From Fragilaria radians (lineage: Eukaryota > Bacillariophyta > Fragilariophyceae > Fragilariales > Fragilariaceae): 64,000 nt of DNA. A program made the translations under genes and the position numbers. Positions 1-10,356 of this stretch are shown piece by piece. The notes under the pieces were generated by a model that made no database searches, was not told the origin of the DNA, and saw only the letters and a list, made by a program, of their open reading frames with translations. The DNA lies in the NCBI GenBank assembly GCA_900642245.1, contig CAAAJI010000003.1, positions 424,112-488,111 of the forward strand, in the 5' to 3' direction. Every line of letters begins with the position of its first letter. Position 1 is the first letter of the stretch.

Positions 1-2824
1 GCTCTAAGAGTTTATACAAATTGTAAATTATGATCTAAAAAGTTACTTTTATCCTAGATCTCTTGTTAATCAATTGCAACGTGTTTCCTTGACCACGTAG
101 TCTCTTTAGCTTACGTGTAAGATTCAACACTTAGCATTTAGACTTTGTGATCTTAGATTCACAACTTAGACTCATCAATCGTGAATCTTGATAGATTCTT
201 ATTATTTAGTTAGGAATCTGTAATAGTTATTCCTACCGTATTGATATGACGGTTCTGAAAAGATATTAAACGATCTTATTCATTTTCAAGCAATATTAAG
301 CATCACTAAATTCATGTAAGACTATGTCTTAATTGAACTTGTGGAAGGTATAGAAAGAATGGTTACCTATGTGACCTATTTCTAGTTTTAGATGAGTAAA
401 TATAAGAATATTTATTCTACTATTATTTACTATGTACTAACGATAACTTTGGACGTCTCCAGTATCGGTACATACACACATCTCTTAGCCTTATTAATTT
501 TTTATAGTATTATTAGACTGTATTGCTTACAACCTATAGTGTTAGGTATTATCTTAATGAACTTAAATCAAGGTATGTCAAAAACACCTGTTTGTATGGA
601 ATGATCAAGATTAGGTTGAATACAACATATCTGGATGGGAAGAATTTACTTGCAGTTACATCCATAGAGACTGATGAAGCAAGGATTCCATGAGCATCTA
701 GCTAAGTAATAAGTGCCTTTAAAAAATCTAAGAAACTTCTCATTATTCAGATTTACAGATGCTAGACAAGTCATGACATGAGAAATATCTGGCCCTGACA
801 GCTTCAATTCTATAGAAGTGATTTACCCGGCATTCCGGTATATCATTTAAGCGGAAGTATAGAAATCCCTGGAAAACATTGGAAGAGACAAGGAATTGCA
901 AAGAAGTGTATCTAGAACGCCACTCCTTTGTGTTAGCTGCACTTTATCAGCGAGGAATAATGTATATAATTCTGCGCAATGATCAAATTTATGAAAACTA
1001 TAGATCTATTATGGGGCGACTGACAATATTAGGATTTTTTTGCCGTAAGACTTTTCCAGAGAGTAGGATCCTTGATGATTTGTCATAACCAGATCATTCA
1101 ACCTACCATGTTGATATCAAATGTAAACGCTTCTACCCTGGAGCTAACAAAGGTATTCCAAGTAACTTAACTTCTTCAAAGTGACAGAATATAGAAAGGC
1201 TGTCTCTGTGGATGCTGATTGGGTGCATACCTGGAAGAATGATGAATTTACTCATTTAACAACATTTGCAAAACAAAAAGCATATTCTTAGCCATTCTTT
1301 ACATGGCTCATGGTTGGTTACACTATTATCTTAACCTTGATATCATCACCATTACTTTATTTCGAAAGAAATGAAACGGTATTAACTTCCAGGGTATCGC
1401 CAAGAAAGTCTTACTACTAGGGATGAACGCAAGAGTCATATATGATGGCGATGATGTACGATGTAGTCGTAATCTCATGTTTGGCATTTGTTTTTATGTG
1501 ACAATATCGAGTGCTTGAATTTCTTTCTTCAATTGACTTCGTTATGCAATCGAAATCCGTTTTAGAAGACGATCTACTCAAGAACGATGAGATGCAATCT
1601 TAACAATATTCACAGCCTTTTCTTTTTATGTTGAATAACCACATTGCGTTTTTTATTTTGAGCTTCAATGTTTTTTATCATGTACATATTGATAAGACCC
1701 ATCTTCGCTCTAAAAATGTTGAGAGATTATATGGTCTACCGCCCTGAGCTTAAGCAAAAAATTCCCTTAGGTTTTTGCAATCGGTGTCAAAATCAAAGCA
1801 TGTGAGTGCTATTACCAGATTAAGTTCTCATAAGTTATCATTTGTTGAGTATCACCATCTCTGTAACATTCGGGGACACTTTCCTAGAGCACACGTGTCT
1901 TTGCCACCATCCAAGGTAATGATATGATAGTTATTTGAAAGCATTAAAGTATGAATGAATAATATCCGTTGATTTGGAATTCATACTCTATATCTTGTTA
2001 TGACGAAAGTTTTTCGATGTTCTACAGTGCCTTCTGTTGACGCTTCCTTTATTTAGCCTTAATTATTTACGTTAAACGACTTGACCTATTGGCTTATACT
2101 TGAAATCTTCTACTAGCTAGTCTTGATTTGCCTCATATTCTGCTTGATTTCATCCTATCACTTCAAAATTATACCTCCAATAATCTTGTTCAATGTAACC
2201 ATCTCTCTATCTCGACAGTTATTGGAGGAATTTTTACGCAATGAAACAGAAAGGATTCATTTTCAAAAGAAAATTTCACCAGATCGAATAGAAAAATAAA
2301 CAAACACTAGAAGCAGCAACTATTCTAGTCTAGTAAGATTCGCATAGGCAGTAAACAAACAAGCTTTCACAATCTTGGTGTAAGCTGATAAAGTTCCTTG
2401 TCTGGTAATACAAAACCTCAATTGAATCACCCTGGAGGCTTGATGTGATTGCTCACGATGTTTCTAATGGGACAATTCTATAGCTGGTAACTTCCAAGAT
2501 GATTCGATCGCAGGTGCATTTCATGTCCTCGTAAGTTTACTGAACACAGATATAAATGCTTCAGGGTGTATAATGCAGATATTCTCGTGTTGTAGCCTTC
2601 ACGGAAATGCTACTGTTAGTGGCATGCTTCAAATTTATTTTTAGGTAGTTTTTTTGTTTTTTACATCAAGTGATTTTAGCAAAACGCTCAGTTTGAATCA
2701 TCATCAGAGTTGGAGTTAACTATGTTGAATCGAAAAGGAATCTCTTTTCAAGTTACTTAAACTGGTTCGGGATTAACATCGAAAATTGAGTAAAGGTCAA
2801 GGTCATAATAGAAAAAGGAATAAA
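1..2824. other. Gene-poor AT-rich stretch
   Basis: No convincing gene is seen before the secreted coiled-coil protein. A 70-codon ATG reading frame at 392-604 has the composition of random AT-rich DNA and is not called. A run of broken protein-like frames at about 879-1291 is listed separately. No tRNA, long inverted repeat or tandem array was found by eye. Confidence 0.6.
879..1291 (+). pseudogene. Possible decayed coding remnant
   Basis: An ORF that ends at 1088 continues in the same frame past its stop for about 30 codons. Just after 1165 a second frame takes over for about 40 codons with a protein-like composition (FKVTEYRKAVSVDADW and on), ending in TAG near 1291. Two in-phase stops and one frame change suggest a decayed gene, but the family is not recognisable. 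Open runs of this length also arise by chance in this DNA, so confidence is low. Confidence 0.2.
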
Positions 2825-3826
2825 ATGAATTTACGTAGGTTGTCTCTCCTGCTTATCACGGTTGCGATATCTATTAAAAGCGGGCTTGCTCAAGATAATC
2901 CTCCACTTCCCACTGAAGCTTCAGATTTCAAAGAATCAGAGAAACATCATATAATCAATGAAGTTGACGACAAGCATCATGATTCCACGATGGCTTCAGA
3001 AGCTGACGTGGAGAATCCCTCAGAAGCTGAGGAGATACTTGAAAGCGATGAGGAGTTGACTGTTAATACGGATATTGAGGAGCCATCAGACGCTCAAGTT
3101 TCCGGAGACTTAACGGATAGTGAGGCAGGTACAGTTTCAAACATTGCCCCTGAAATCGAGTCACAAGAAAATCTCGGTGCTGAAGATGCTGAAGATGTTG
3201 GAGAGAATGCTGCACTAGAAGTTGAGGAGCGAATCGCATCAGAAATAGATAAAGATCAGGCTTCAGAAGTGGATGTTGGAGAGAAGGAAGAAATCTGTGA
3301 CTGCAAAGAGTCAATCGATCTAGAAATTGAGACCTTGACCTCTGAATTGAACGAATTACGTGCAAAATTGTCGGCATACGAACAATCAGGTGAACTGGCT
3401 AAGTTGTCTGACAGCTTAAATTCATGCTCCATCCAATTGGATGAAATCATTACCACAATTAACAGCAGTGTAACTTCACCTGAGGTCTCTAAATTGGAAC
3501 TAGAACTTAAAGAGTTACAAAATGTTGTTTCAACTCTTGAGGATTTGGAAGAAGAGCTTGAAGATACGTATCATGCCATAAATGTTTTTAAGGATAGGGC
3601 AGAAGAGAGGCGCAAAGGACTTGGATTAGCCTTGAAGGAGTACACTGATAAGAAGGAGGAAATCCAAGACTATGTCTTACAGCACACCATTGAGATTGGC
3701 AAATTGCAAGTAGAAATTGAAGAAATTCTCCTTAAACCAGAACCAATGGTGAACACTGTCAAGATAAGAAAAGATTTTCAAAAGTTTTGGAAATCTCTGT
3801 TCGTTAGATCAAAAAAGGAAAATTAA
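2825..3826 (+). CDS. Secreted acidic coiled-coil protein, CxC type
   Basis: A 333-aa protein of unknown function. The frame is open upstream to a TTG at 2786, but the first ATG is at 2825 and opens a clear signal peptide: MNLRR, then a hydrophobic run, with likely cleavage after SGLA at about residue 22. Residues 30-155 are strongly acidic with loose repeats built on SEA/SEVD and are probably unstructured. Cys158 and Cys160 (CDC) begin a coiled coil, and Cys201 follows 40 residues later. The last 25 residues are basic with an FQKFW motif. The same plan (signal peptide, CxC, a third Cys about 40 residues on, coiled coil, aromatic basic tail) occurs in the protein at 50967-51602, so the two look like diverged paralogues. 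It probably enters the secretory pathway. The gene is real on codon use and architecture; the role is unknown. Confidence 0.75.
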   Translation: MNLRRLSLLLITVAISIKSGLAQDNPPLPTEASDFKESEKHHIINEVDDKHHDSTMASEADVENPSEAEEILESDEELTVNTDIEEPSDAQVSGDLTDSEAGTVSNIAPEIESQENLGAEDAEDVGENAALEVEERIASEIDKDQASEVDVGEKEEICDCKESIDLEIETLTSELNELRAKLSAYEQSGELAKLSDSLNSCSIQLDEIITTINSSVTSPEVSKLELELKELQNVVSTLEDLEEELEDTYHAINVFKDRAEERRKGLGLALKEYTDKKEEIQDYVLQHTIEIGKLQVEIEEILLKPEPMVNTVKIRKDFQKFWKSLFVRSKKEN

Positions 3827-5301
3827 TGTCATCAATGGTCTTGACATAAGCATATGAGTAAGGTCAAGATACAAATTGTCTTATTCTAAGTGTGTCAAAT
3901 TGAGACAACAAGATATCACAGACTTTAGTTTTCAATTTCATGTAAATTTATTGAAAAATAAACACCTGGAGTCTTAGGCATCGTCATATTATATTGTATT
4001 AGGAAGTAACATAGTTGTCTTAAATAAACAGCACTGAGTGCAATCATTCACAGAAGAAGTGTTTTGCCAGTCATGTAGAAATGGAACTCAGCACTTGGTA
4101 TCTCCTAAACAAATGTGCTGGGATATGTAATTCCAACTTGAAGAATACTGGAATTATCCATTCCTGTTCAGATACGTAAATGTGTTTGCCTCATTCTCAT
4201 GAAGAAATTTGCTGTTAGCGTTTTAAAAAATTCTAGATATCAATGTAATGTTTCAAAATGCAGATAATTAAAATAACAACTTGAAATGGCAATTCTTTTG
4301 ATGAATTGAGACTTATTCAGGCTGACATTATTTCAGAATTAGATTGTTACAACTTCCAGTTTGACTTGCAGGGATTATTAACTAACAAGATTTGTATAGT
4401 CACTTTAATGAGGTAATCGGTTCTTAATTGGGCATACACTCTTGACCTTTACGTTAATTAAATGTTTGACAACCACAAGGAATTTTCACTAGTTAACATC
4501 AAGATTGATCTAGACATATAGCTTAGTACGATGAGATTTATTCAATCGCTTGCAATTTTTATATTGGGACTAATCGGTGCAATCCCATAAACTTCCGTTC
4601 ATCAATGTGATAATTGTACACTACAAAATGGCAATGTCGATTGACAATTTGAGGCGAAGACGCTTTTACTTGCATACTAAATACTACATTCCCCATGCGT
4701 TTGGTACCAAAAGGCACAACACATCAAGGAATGACCGGTAAATTAGGTTTTGAATCTCATCAATGCTCCTTCAAATGGGAAAAAAGCTGTTTTGAAGTAT
4801 GATATAGCATAGCACCCACGATGCTGGCCATCTTTTTTAAAGTAGGATATTCTGTAAGCTTTCAAAAACTAAACATTAGTGATCAAGAATAAATACGCCT
4901 GGCTGGTTCTATCTCACTTCTAAACTCTTCGATGGAATTCATAGTTTTACCTTGTCATTTCTTAGAATCTCACATTTACGCTTCATCGCGATTCCTTTTT
5001 TGTGCTTCAATAGTATATGTTGATAACTTATATAGGAGCAAAAAGAGCGGGAAAAAGACATAAATAAAGAATATGCCATGAAGCTAGCCTTGAACTCATT
5101 GGAAGAAAGGTTTGTTTCACTTCTTTCCGATTAACCATTTCAAGAGAATCTTTTATTGATTCGATCCTTCTGGCTTAGAAAAGATCATTGCATTGATGAC
5201 TCGTTGAACTTAAAGATCAATACATGTGAATCAGCTGCATGATTTTGTGTAACAGCATTGTTTTGGGGGGTTTTACACTGCGCGAATTAAAATCTTTTGA
5301 T
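3827..5301. other. Intergenic, AT-rich
   Basis: About 1.5 kb with no supported gene. At 4531-4590 a 19-codon ATG frame reads like a signal peptide (MRFIQSLAIFILGLIGAIP) and then stops. Beyond the stop, in phase, are 17 more codons with a CDNC motif. It may be the start of a decayed secreted-protein gene or chance. Confidence 0.5.
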
Positions 5302-6558
5302 TCAATTTTGCACCTCGCTCTTGAAACGTTTTCCTTGTCTCGTGAATCCAGCGTCACGTTTCACTCCGTGTTTAGCGACTTGATGTCGAATAGAAAGACA
5401 TTGATTCCGAATATCATCACTTAAAATTGAACCAGCCCGCTTCTGCACAAGCAATTGCAAAGATCGATTCTTGACAAACGCGATTTCAAATCCAGTTTCC
5501 ATGTAATCTACCAAATCGGGCCACATCCGATGAGTTGTTTCTGTAAACAAGAACAATGTCCCATCTGAAGATCGAGTCATTAAATCTTGGAAAAAGCAAT
5601 ACTGCACCTCCTTTAACCTTGTGTAATTCTCTGCTATGCAATATTGACAGACGAATACATCTGTCGTGCTAACCTGATCCCTGAAATTGTGATTGACTGT
5701 TTCATCCAAATTTTGAGTAATGTCGCAAGCACCTCCAAAAATGCAACTATTTCCTCTCATACCAACATGGCTCAATATTAAGTTTGTTGATTTTTCCAAT
5801 CTCTCAATCAAATCATTCCATCCTAATTCATAATCGAAGACAACGCACCGAATCTGTAACGAATCATGGTGCTGACTTTTCTCAATGGCAAGTGTTCGCT
5901 GAAGAAAGAGCGAAAGCAAACACATGGCGATATAGTCATATCCTGGTCCACCTCCTATAGATAAAATTTGACATTTTTGACCGTGTTTGCCCATTAAAGT
6001 ATCTCTAAACGATGATATCAATTGAGTCGTTCTTGAAGTTTCAATGGATCCGTCTCGCTTGGAATTATCTAATTGATTTTTCGTCTTGGAGAAAATGAGA
6101 AGGTCAGCCAATCGACGTATCCGTCCCATGTGGGAAAGCGTATAGCCCAAACGAGCTCCGGGATGTGAGAATGCCTCCTTTTGGATTTTCCCACGGTCAC
6201 CCACAAGAGAGAGGTGTTGTTCTAATTCTTTCATGGCAATCATACTTCCGTCCAAGTCATCTTCAATAAGAATGGTTCTCATCATTTCCTGACGTATTTT
6301 ATTTATCATAGAATCAGACCACGTGATCCAAGTTTTTTGCCACTGTAAAGATCCAGGCTGTTTTCTATGAGTTAGCTCCAACATGGAAGGATCTTCCATA
6401 TTCGGGGTTGCTGACAGTACTTTGGCTTGACTCCATCGAGAGAAATCACGTTGAATAGGTAAGGACACCGATGCAGTAGAAATGTAAAATCTTTTTGGAC
6501 GAATGACAGAATGGGGACTTTCTCCACCAGGGCATAACAAGAGCCAAAACAAAAACAT
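5302..6558 (-). CDS. Rossmann-fold SAM-dependent methyltransferase-like protein
   Basis: About 418 aa, single exon. The frame is open up to 6810, but its first 84 codons look like untranslated DNA and run into the opposite gene, so the ATG at 6558 is preferred; it opens a short hydrophobic N-terminus (MFLFWLLLC). At about residues 199-208 the glycine-rich loop LSIGGGPGYD is methyltransferase motif I. An acidic residue ends the next strand (VVFDYE), and the later segment VFVCQYCIAENYTR fits the post-motif IV region. The substrate cannot be told. The N-terminus could be a signal peptide or anchor, but no ASAFAP-like Phe is seen. The gene shares a divergent promoter of about 180 bp with the pseudouridine synthase at 6741. 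The start is the weakest part of the call. Confidence 0.7.
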   Translation of the reverse strand: MFLFWLLLCPGGESPHSVIRPKRFYISTASVSLPIQRDFSRWSQAKVLSATPNMEDPSMLELTHRKQPGSLQWQKTWITWSDSMINKIRQEMMRTILIEDDLDGSMIAMKELEQHLSLVGDRGKIQKEAFSHPGARLGYTLSHMGRIRRLADLLIFSKTKNQLDNSKRDGSIETSRTTQLISSFRDTLMGKHGQKCQILSIGGGPGYDYIAMCLLSLFLQRTLAIEKSQHHDSLQIRCVVFDYELGWNDLIERLEKSTNLILSHVGMRGNSCIFGGACDITQNLDETVNHNFRDQVSTTDVFVCQYCIAENYTRLKEVQYCFFQDLMTRSSDGTLFLFTETTHRMWPDLVDYMETGFEIAFVKNRSLQLLVQKRAGSILSDDIRNQCLSIRHQVAKHGVKRDAGFTRQGKRFKSEVQN

Positions 6559-6627
6559 GTGGATTTGTTGTCGAAATTTTGAATGCACATCAAGGCACTG
6601 TCGGTGGTTGAAAAAATGTATCCTAAA

Positions 6628-6650
6628 TACAGTAACGTTAACGTACTGTA
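6628..6650. promoter_or_regulatory. Palindrome in a divergent promoter
   Basis: A perfect 10-bp palindrome, ACGTTAACGT, is flanked by matching TACAGT and ACTGTA arms with one extra base on the left side. It lies 69 nt from the preferred start of the methyltransferase-like gene on the minus strand and 90 nt from the start of the pseudouridine synthase on the plus strand. It could bind a dimeric regulator of both genes; this is inference from position and symmetry. Confidence 0.3.
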
Positions 6651-6740
6651 TATCGTCATCAAGTACAAAATAGGAATGCGGAATCAGAATGGAATAAGGA
6701 ACATTTTTGAAAGGTGTCATAAGAAGGAAGAAACTAGAAC

Positions 6741-7682
6741 ATGAGGATTTGGCTATTTGTACTTGTCTCGCAAAGCCTTTGGACTTATTGCAGTGCATTT
6801 TCGTTTCCATCCAAGCCTTTGAGTCGTTTGTCTTATAGGTCCGCTAGGTTTGAACTATCTGTTCACAAGGATGATAATCTTACGGCGACTGTTCGACTCA
6901 ACAAGGTATTCAAAGCAAAATATTCCCGACGAGAAGCGGATAAACTAATAGAGCAAGGTCGCGTAACAGTGAACGGGAAAGTAAGTTTTGGATGCCTCGT
7001 GATTCCTCATCAAGACCAAGTTGCTTTAGATGGAAGAATAGTTCATGGATGGGAATCTATGAATGATGTTGATGAAAGAAATGTTTCAAATAATGATAGT
7101 CTCGAATACGTCAAATATTGGAAGCCAAAAGGGATTACATGCACTACTGATCGGAGAGTCAAGGGAAATATAATTGATGAAATAACTCGTCAGAGTGGTT
7201 ATCGACCGAAGCATCGAGTGTATCCGATTGGTCGACTGGACAAGGACTCTACTGGATTGATTCTTTTAACATCCGATGGCAGACTCCCAAATGCTGTGTT
7301 ACGGAAGGAAAGCAAGAAACCCAAAGTATATCATGTTACCGTCCATCGACCACTAAGTGAAACGGACTTGCAGAAGTTGCGGGAGGGAATAGTCATCACA
7401 ACTGTTGCGCAACGTGATGGTCATTCAAAGCCATTAACCGCCAAAACGAAACCGTGTATTGTGGAAAGACTTTCTCATTCATCTTGTAATATCACTCTAG
7501 AAGAGGGTAGAAACCGGCAGATTCGAAAAATGATGGAAGCGTTGGGTCATGAAGTATTAGAATTACATAGAACTCACTTTGGAGAGATTTCAATACATTC
7601 ACTTCACAAGGAAGGAGAATGGGAACGATTAAGTTTCGACGAAATGAATTGGATTCATTCCGTTCTGCAAAATGAACAATAA
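6741..7682 (+). CDS. Plastid-targeted RluB/RsuA-family pseudouridine synthase
   Basis: A 313-aa enzyme expected to isomerise uridine to pseudouridine in rRNA. An S4 RNA-binding domain spans about residues 50-97. The catalytic domain follows, with GRLDKDSTGL at 164-173, where Asp167 is the expected nucleophile, and EGRNRQIRKM at 255-264, the conserved basic motif of the family. Length and order match bacterial RluB/RsuA apart from a 45-residue N-terminal extension. That extension has a signal peptide ending in CSAF-SFP, the Phe-at-cleavage pattern of secondary red plastids, followed by a Ser/Arg-rich transit-like stretch. The likely site is therefore plastid rRNA. Which uridine is modified cannot be read from sequence. 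It is divergent with the methyltransferase-like gene and convergent with the BolA gene, 132 bp between the stops. Confidence 0.9.
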   Translation: MRIWLFVLVSQSLWTYCSAFSFPSKPLSRLSYRSARFELSVHKDDNLTATVRLNKVFKAKYSRREADKLIEQGRVTVNGKVSFGCLVIPHQDQVALDGRIVHGWESMNDVDERNVSNNDSLEYVKYWKPKGITCTTDRRVKGNIIDEITRQSGYRPKHRVYPIGRLDKDSTGLILLTSDGRLPNAVLRKESKKPKVYHVTVHRPLSETDLQKLREGIVITTVAQRDGHSKPLTAKTKPCIVERLSHSSCNITLEEGRNRQIRKMMEALGHEVLELHRTHFGEISIHSLHKEGEWERLSFDEMNWIHSVLQNEQ

Positions 7683-7814
7683 TTATGAGGATTCCTTCTA
7701 CAATGAACGCTATCGAAATAGTTCTCTCCCTTACTAGAGTGGGAAATTATTATACTCATATAGAGCAGAATTCATCAATGCGTAACAAAAAATGTTATAG
7801 TTTTATCCATGCAT

Positions 7815-8192
7815 CTATGTGGATTCCGAAGGAGTTTTGCAAACCATACTATCCACTGCATGTACAGGCCCCTTTAGTTCTTCCCACAATGCCTTGTACA
7901 CCATTTGTTGGCGTTGAACCGCTCTTTTTCCTTCGAACTTATCCGATATCACTTCAATCGATATATGAGATCCATTGGGATCATCGAACGCACCTTTTAC
8001 TGTCACTGCATCTGTTCCAAGTTCTTCCGAAATCTTTCGGCGACAGATTTCAACAATCGAATCATTCGAGGACGTCGTCGAACTCATAAATCGAACTAGC
8101 AACTTTCTTCCAGAGAGATGCGTATTGGGAACGAATGCACGACAGGCTGAAGAAAGCATTATGGATATGACGATGAAGAAACGATTCCACAT
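7815..8192 (-). CDS. Plastid-targeted BolA-like protein
   Basis: A 125-aa protein. The ATG at 8192 is chosen over the upstream GTG because it opens a signal peptide ending in CRAF-VPN, an ASAFAP-like plastid motif. The BolA domain covers about residues 45-121: SHISIEVISDKFEGK, then VY..L.EEL and VHAV. BolA proteins pair with monothiol glutaredoxins through a shared [2Fe-2S] cluster and act in iron-sulfur trafficking and iron sensing. The C-terminal histidine used as a cluster ligand is present (His111), and His76 sits where H-type BolAs have their loop ligand. The usual Arg-His-Arg before VY is Arg-Gln-Gln here (residues 94-96). The gene is convergent with the pseudouridine synthase gene. Confidence 0.85.
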   Translation of the reverse strand: MWNRFFIVISIMLSSACRAFVPNTHLSGRKLLVRFMSSTTSSNDSIVEICRRKISEELGTDAVTVKGAFDDPNGSHISIEVISDKFEGKRAVQRQQMVYKALWEELKGPVHAVDSMVCKTPSEST

Positions 8193-9844
8193 GACAAATG
8201 ATTCTAGTGTTGCAGTAATTACGGCATACTCGAATATCACAAAGAACGTCAGACATTTTCCTTGGTGGAAAGTTTCTTACTTAAAAAAGGGTACGAGATA
8301 CCATTGAATTATTCTAAATTTCAAAAAAGTATATACTAATTAGTTTCCTTTCTCTGTCTTTTTTTGCGAATGAAACAAGCAAACAATAAGGCGAGGAAGA
8401 CTGATTGAGCGGGCAAAACTGAATATCATAGTGCAGTATTTATTCAAGCCTATTGAATGTGGACTCAGTGTGCTAACAAATAGAAACTACTCTACAATTG
8501 ATTCCATCATGTCATCAAGAAATCCCTTGTTCTTGCTTTTCTTGTCGTTGATATTGATTTTAGTTCTGTAAACAGCATATGATAGTGCATTGACTTACTT
8601 CTAAATATCGTAATACTATCGCAACGTTAAACCGTCTCCAATCATTGCCATTGCCTTTGATTTCGCCTCATCCTGATGCTCCCCGGAAGTGTAAATAATC
8701 TTTATTAACCCTGATATTATTCTCCTGCGGTAAGTGAACCTATACGTCTAGCGAGATAGAGATACAGAATTACGTCTTTTCAAGAAAAGTGTCATTATCT
8801 TTATGAATGCTAGTAGGAATTAAAATGTAGATCTCAAGTAAACTTCAGCCACGTGTTTGAAATAATTTAATAGCAGAGGGTTTTCAGAGAAATATTTTAG
8901 AATCCTGTTCACGCTCTTTACGCATCTATTCATGGATAGTAACGGAATAACTGCCCATTACCCCCAGCACAAATTTGGATGATTGTAATAAAACTTTCAT
9001 CAGACAAATTTAGATTTGATTAGATGTTGCTTGTAAATGAATAGTATGTGTAATACTTTCCAGGGCCGAAAAAACAATTTTTATGAAGTCACTATAATTC
9101 AACTTATTTGAATCACTTTATTCTCCAACTCTGTACAAGAGTCCAATACAAGATTCAACTATAGAAATATTCGAAATCACATAGAAATTTCACATTGTGT
9201 CTACACAGCATTGAGCATTATGTACTGAACAAACTATCATTTGATGTAAATCATGCAAAAGGATACTAGAAAGGTGCCTAAGGAAAAGGAGTGGTGTCTA
9301 AATATGATACCATTAAGGAAATGCATCAGATGTTCCAGAAATAGGCTAATGCGAAAAATTCGTATAAGCAAATCATATGATGAATCTGCAAGGAAATCCT
9401 AATTACAAAGGACAGAAAGATCTCTCTATATGTTTCCTCGATCTGGTAAAGGCATCCGTTTGACCAAACACACGTTAGTTTCCGATAGAACAAACCAATA
9501 GCGTTCAAAAGAAGGTTACGGCTGACTTAAAGGTCCCTCAAATTACCCAAACTAGGTACGTTAGAATGAAACCTAGTGTCTGAGAATTATTGTGAAATGA
9601 TAATGTGAGCTATCGCATACGAGAACTCAAAATAGTTTTGGAGCTCGTTAAGATAACCGTTACAAAGCTTACCCCAGAAGATATGGATGGAAACTTGAGA
9701 ATAGAACGAGTCATTCTATTAGGCTGCAAGTAGATCGGAATGCGGAAAGAAACTAGAAAAATAGTATCTTGTCACTAGACAAGTTTCTAAAAATCGAATA
9801 GAGACTGCAAAAATAATGGTGCTTTTCCTTTATTCACAAATAAT

Positions 9845-9946
9845 GGAGCTATGTGATGCAACTATAATCTTGCATCGGATTCGTCCCAATCCGAATAACG
9901 GAGCTATGTGATATCACTATAATCTTGCATTCGTTCCAAATCCGTC
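9845..9946. repeat. Two-copy tandem repeat, 55-bp period
   Basis: Copy one starts at 9845 and copy two at 9900, both with GGAGCTATGTGAT. They agree closely over the first 36 or so bases, including ACTATAATCTTGCAT, then drift. It lies 410 bp upstream of the golgin-like gene in an otherwise featureless gap. A local duplication is the simplest reading. Confidence 0.75.
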
Positions 9947-10268
9947 ATGACAAAAATGAACTTTAAACTTATGTTTGTTTACAAGACCAAATAATGAACA
10001 CCTTGGCTTAGCCATCTTCTCCTCTCACTTTCAGATTGGGATGACATCATATGAAGTGTAAAGGCTATATATATTATATAATTTTCTCTCATTTATGGAA
10101 ACGGCAAAAACTCATAAATTTGCCTAATTTGACCTCGAGACGGAACAAAAGTGGGAAATGACGAAAATTAAGGATTGAGATAAAGCGAACACAGCATTGT
10201 TACTCAGATTGAGGCTTTTCGTACACGAAGCAAATTTTAGGTGACCAAATACCCAAACACGTTGGAAC

Positions 10269-10278
10269 CTACTAGTAG
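10269..10278. promoter_or_regulatory. CTACNNGTAG palindrome (CTACTAGTAG)
   Basis: A perfect 10-bp palindrome ending 78 nt before the ATG of the golgin-like gene. The same CTAC..GTAG frame, with CG in the centre, occurs 79 nt and 88 nt before the starts of the VTC1-like and cyclophilin genes. The shared sequence and distance suggest a core promoter or factor-binding element; this is not proven. Confidence 0.4.
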
Positions 10279-10356
10279 TTAATTAAGCCTCTGCTACCAT
10301 CAATACAGTGAGTGATAGCATTCTTTTATTACAACAGGTAGTGGAAGTCTGGCACA

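Larger units (their letters stand above)
8193..10356. other. Intergenic, AT-rich, with a short tandem duplication
   Basis: About 2.2 kb without a supported gene. One frame at 9596-9733 is open for 45 codons on the plus strand with a protein-like composition (IRELKIVLELVKITVTKLTP), but it has no good start and no clear splice partner. A two-copy tandem repeat at 9845-9946 is listed separately. The last 90 bp hold the palindrome CTACTAGTAG, 78 nt before the next start codon. Confidence 0.5.

Noticed and set aside
2786..2824. Longer start of the secreted coiled-coil protein
   Set aside because: The codon at 2786 is TTG; in a nuclear eukaryotic gene the ATG at 2825, which opens the signal peptide, is far more likely.
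6559..6810. Extra 84 N-terminal codons of the methyltransferase-like gene
   Set aside because: Composition is like non-coding DNA and the stretch overlaps the start of the opposite gene; treated as promoter/5' UTR.
7975..8307. Plus-strand ORFs across the BolA gene
   Set aside because: Shadows of the BolA frame on the other strand, which has a clear domain and leader.
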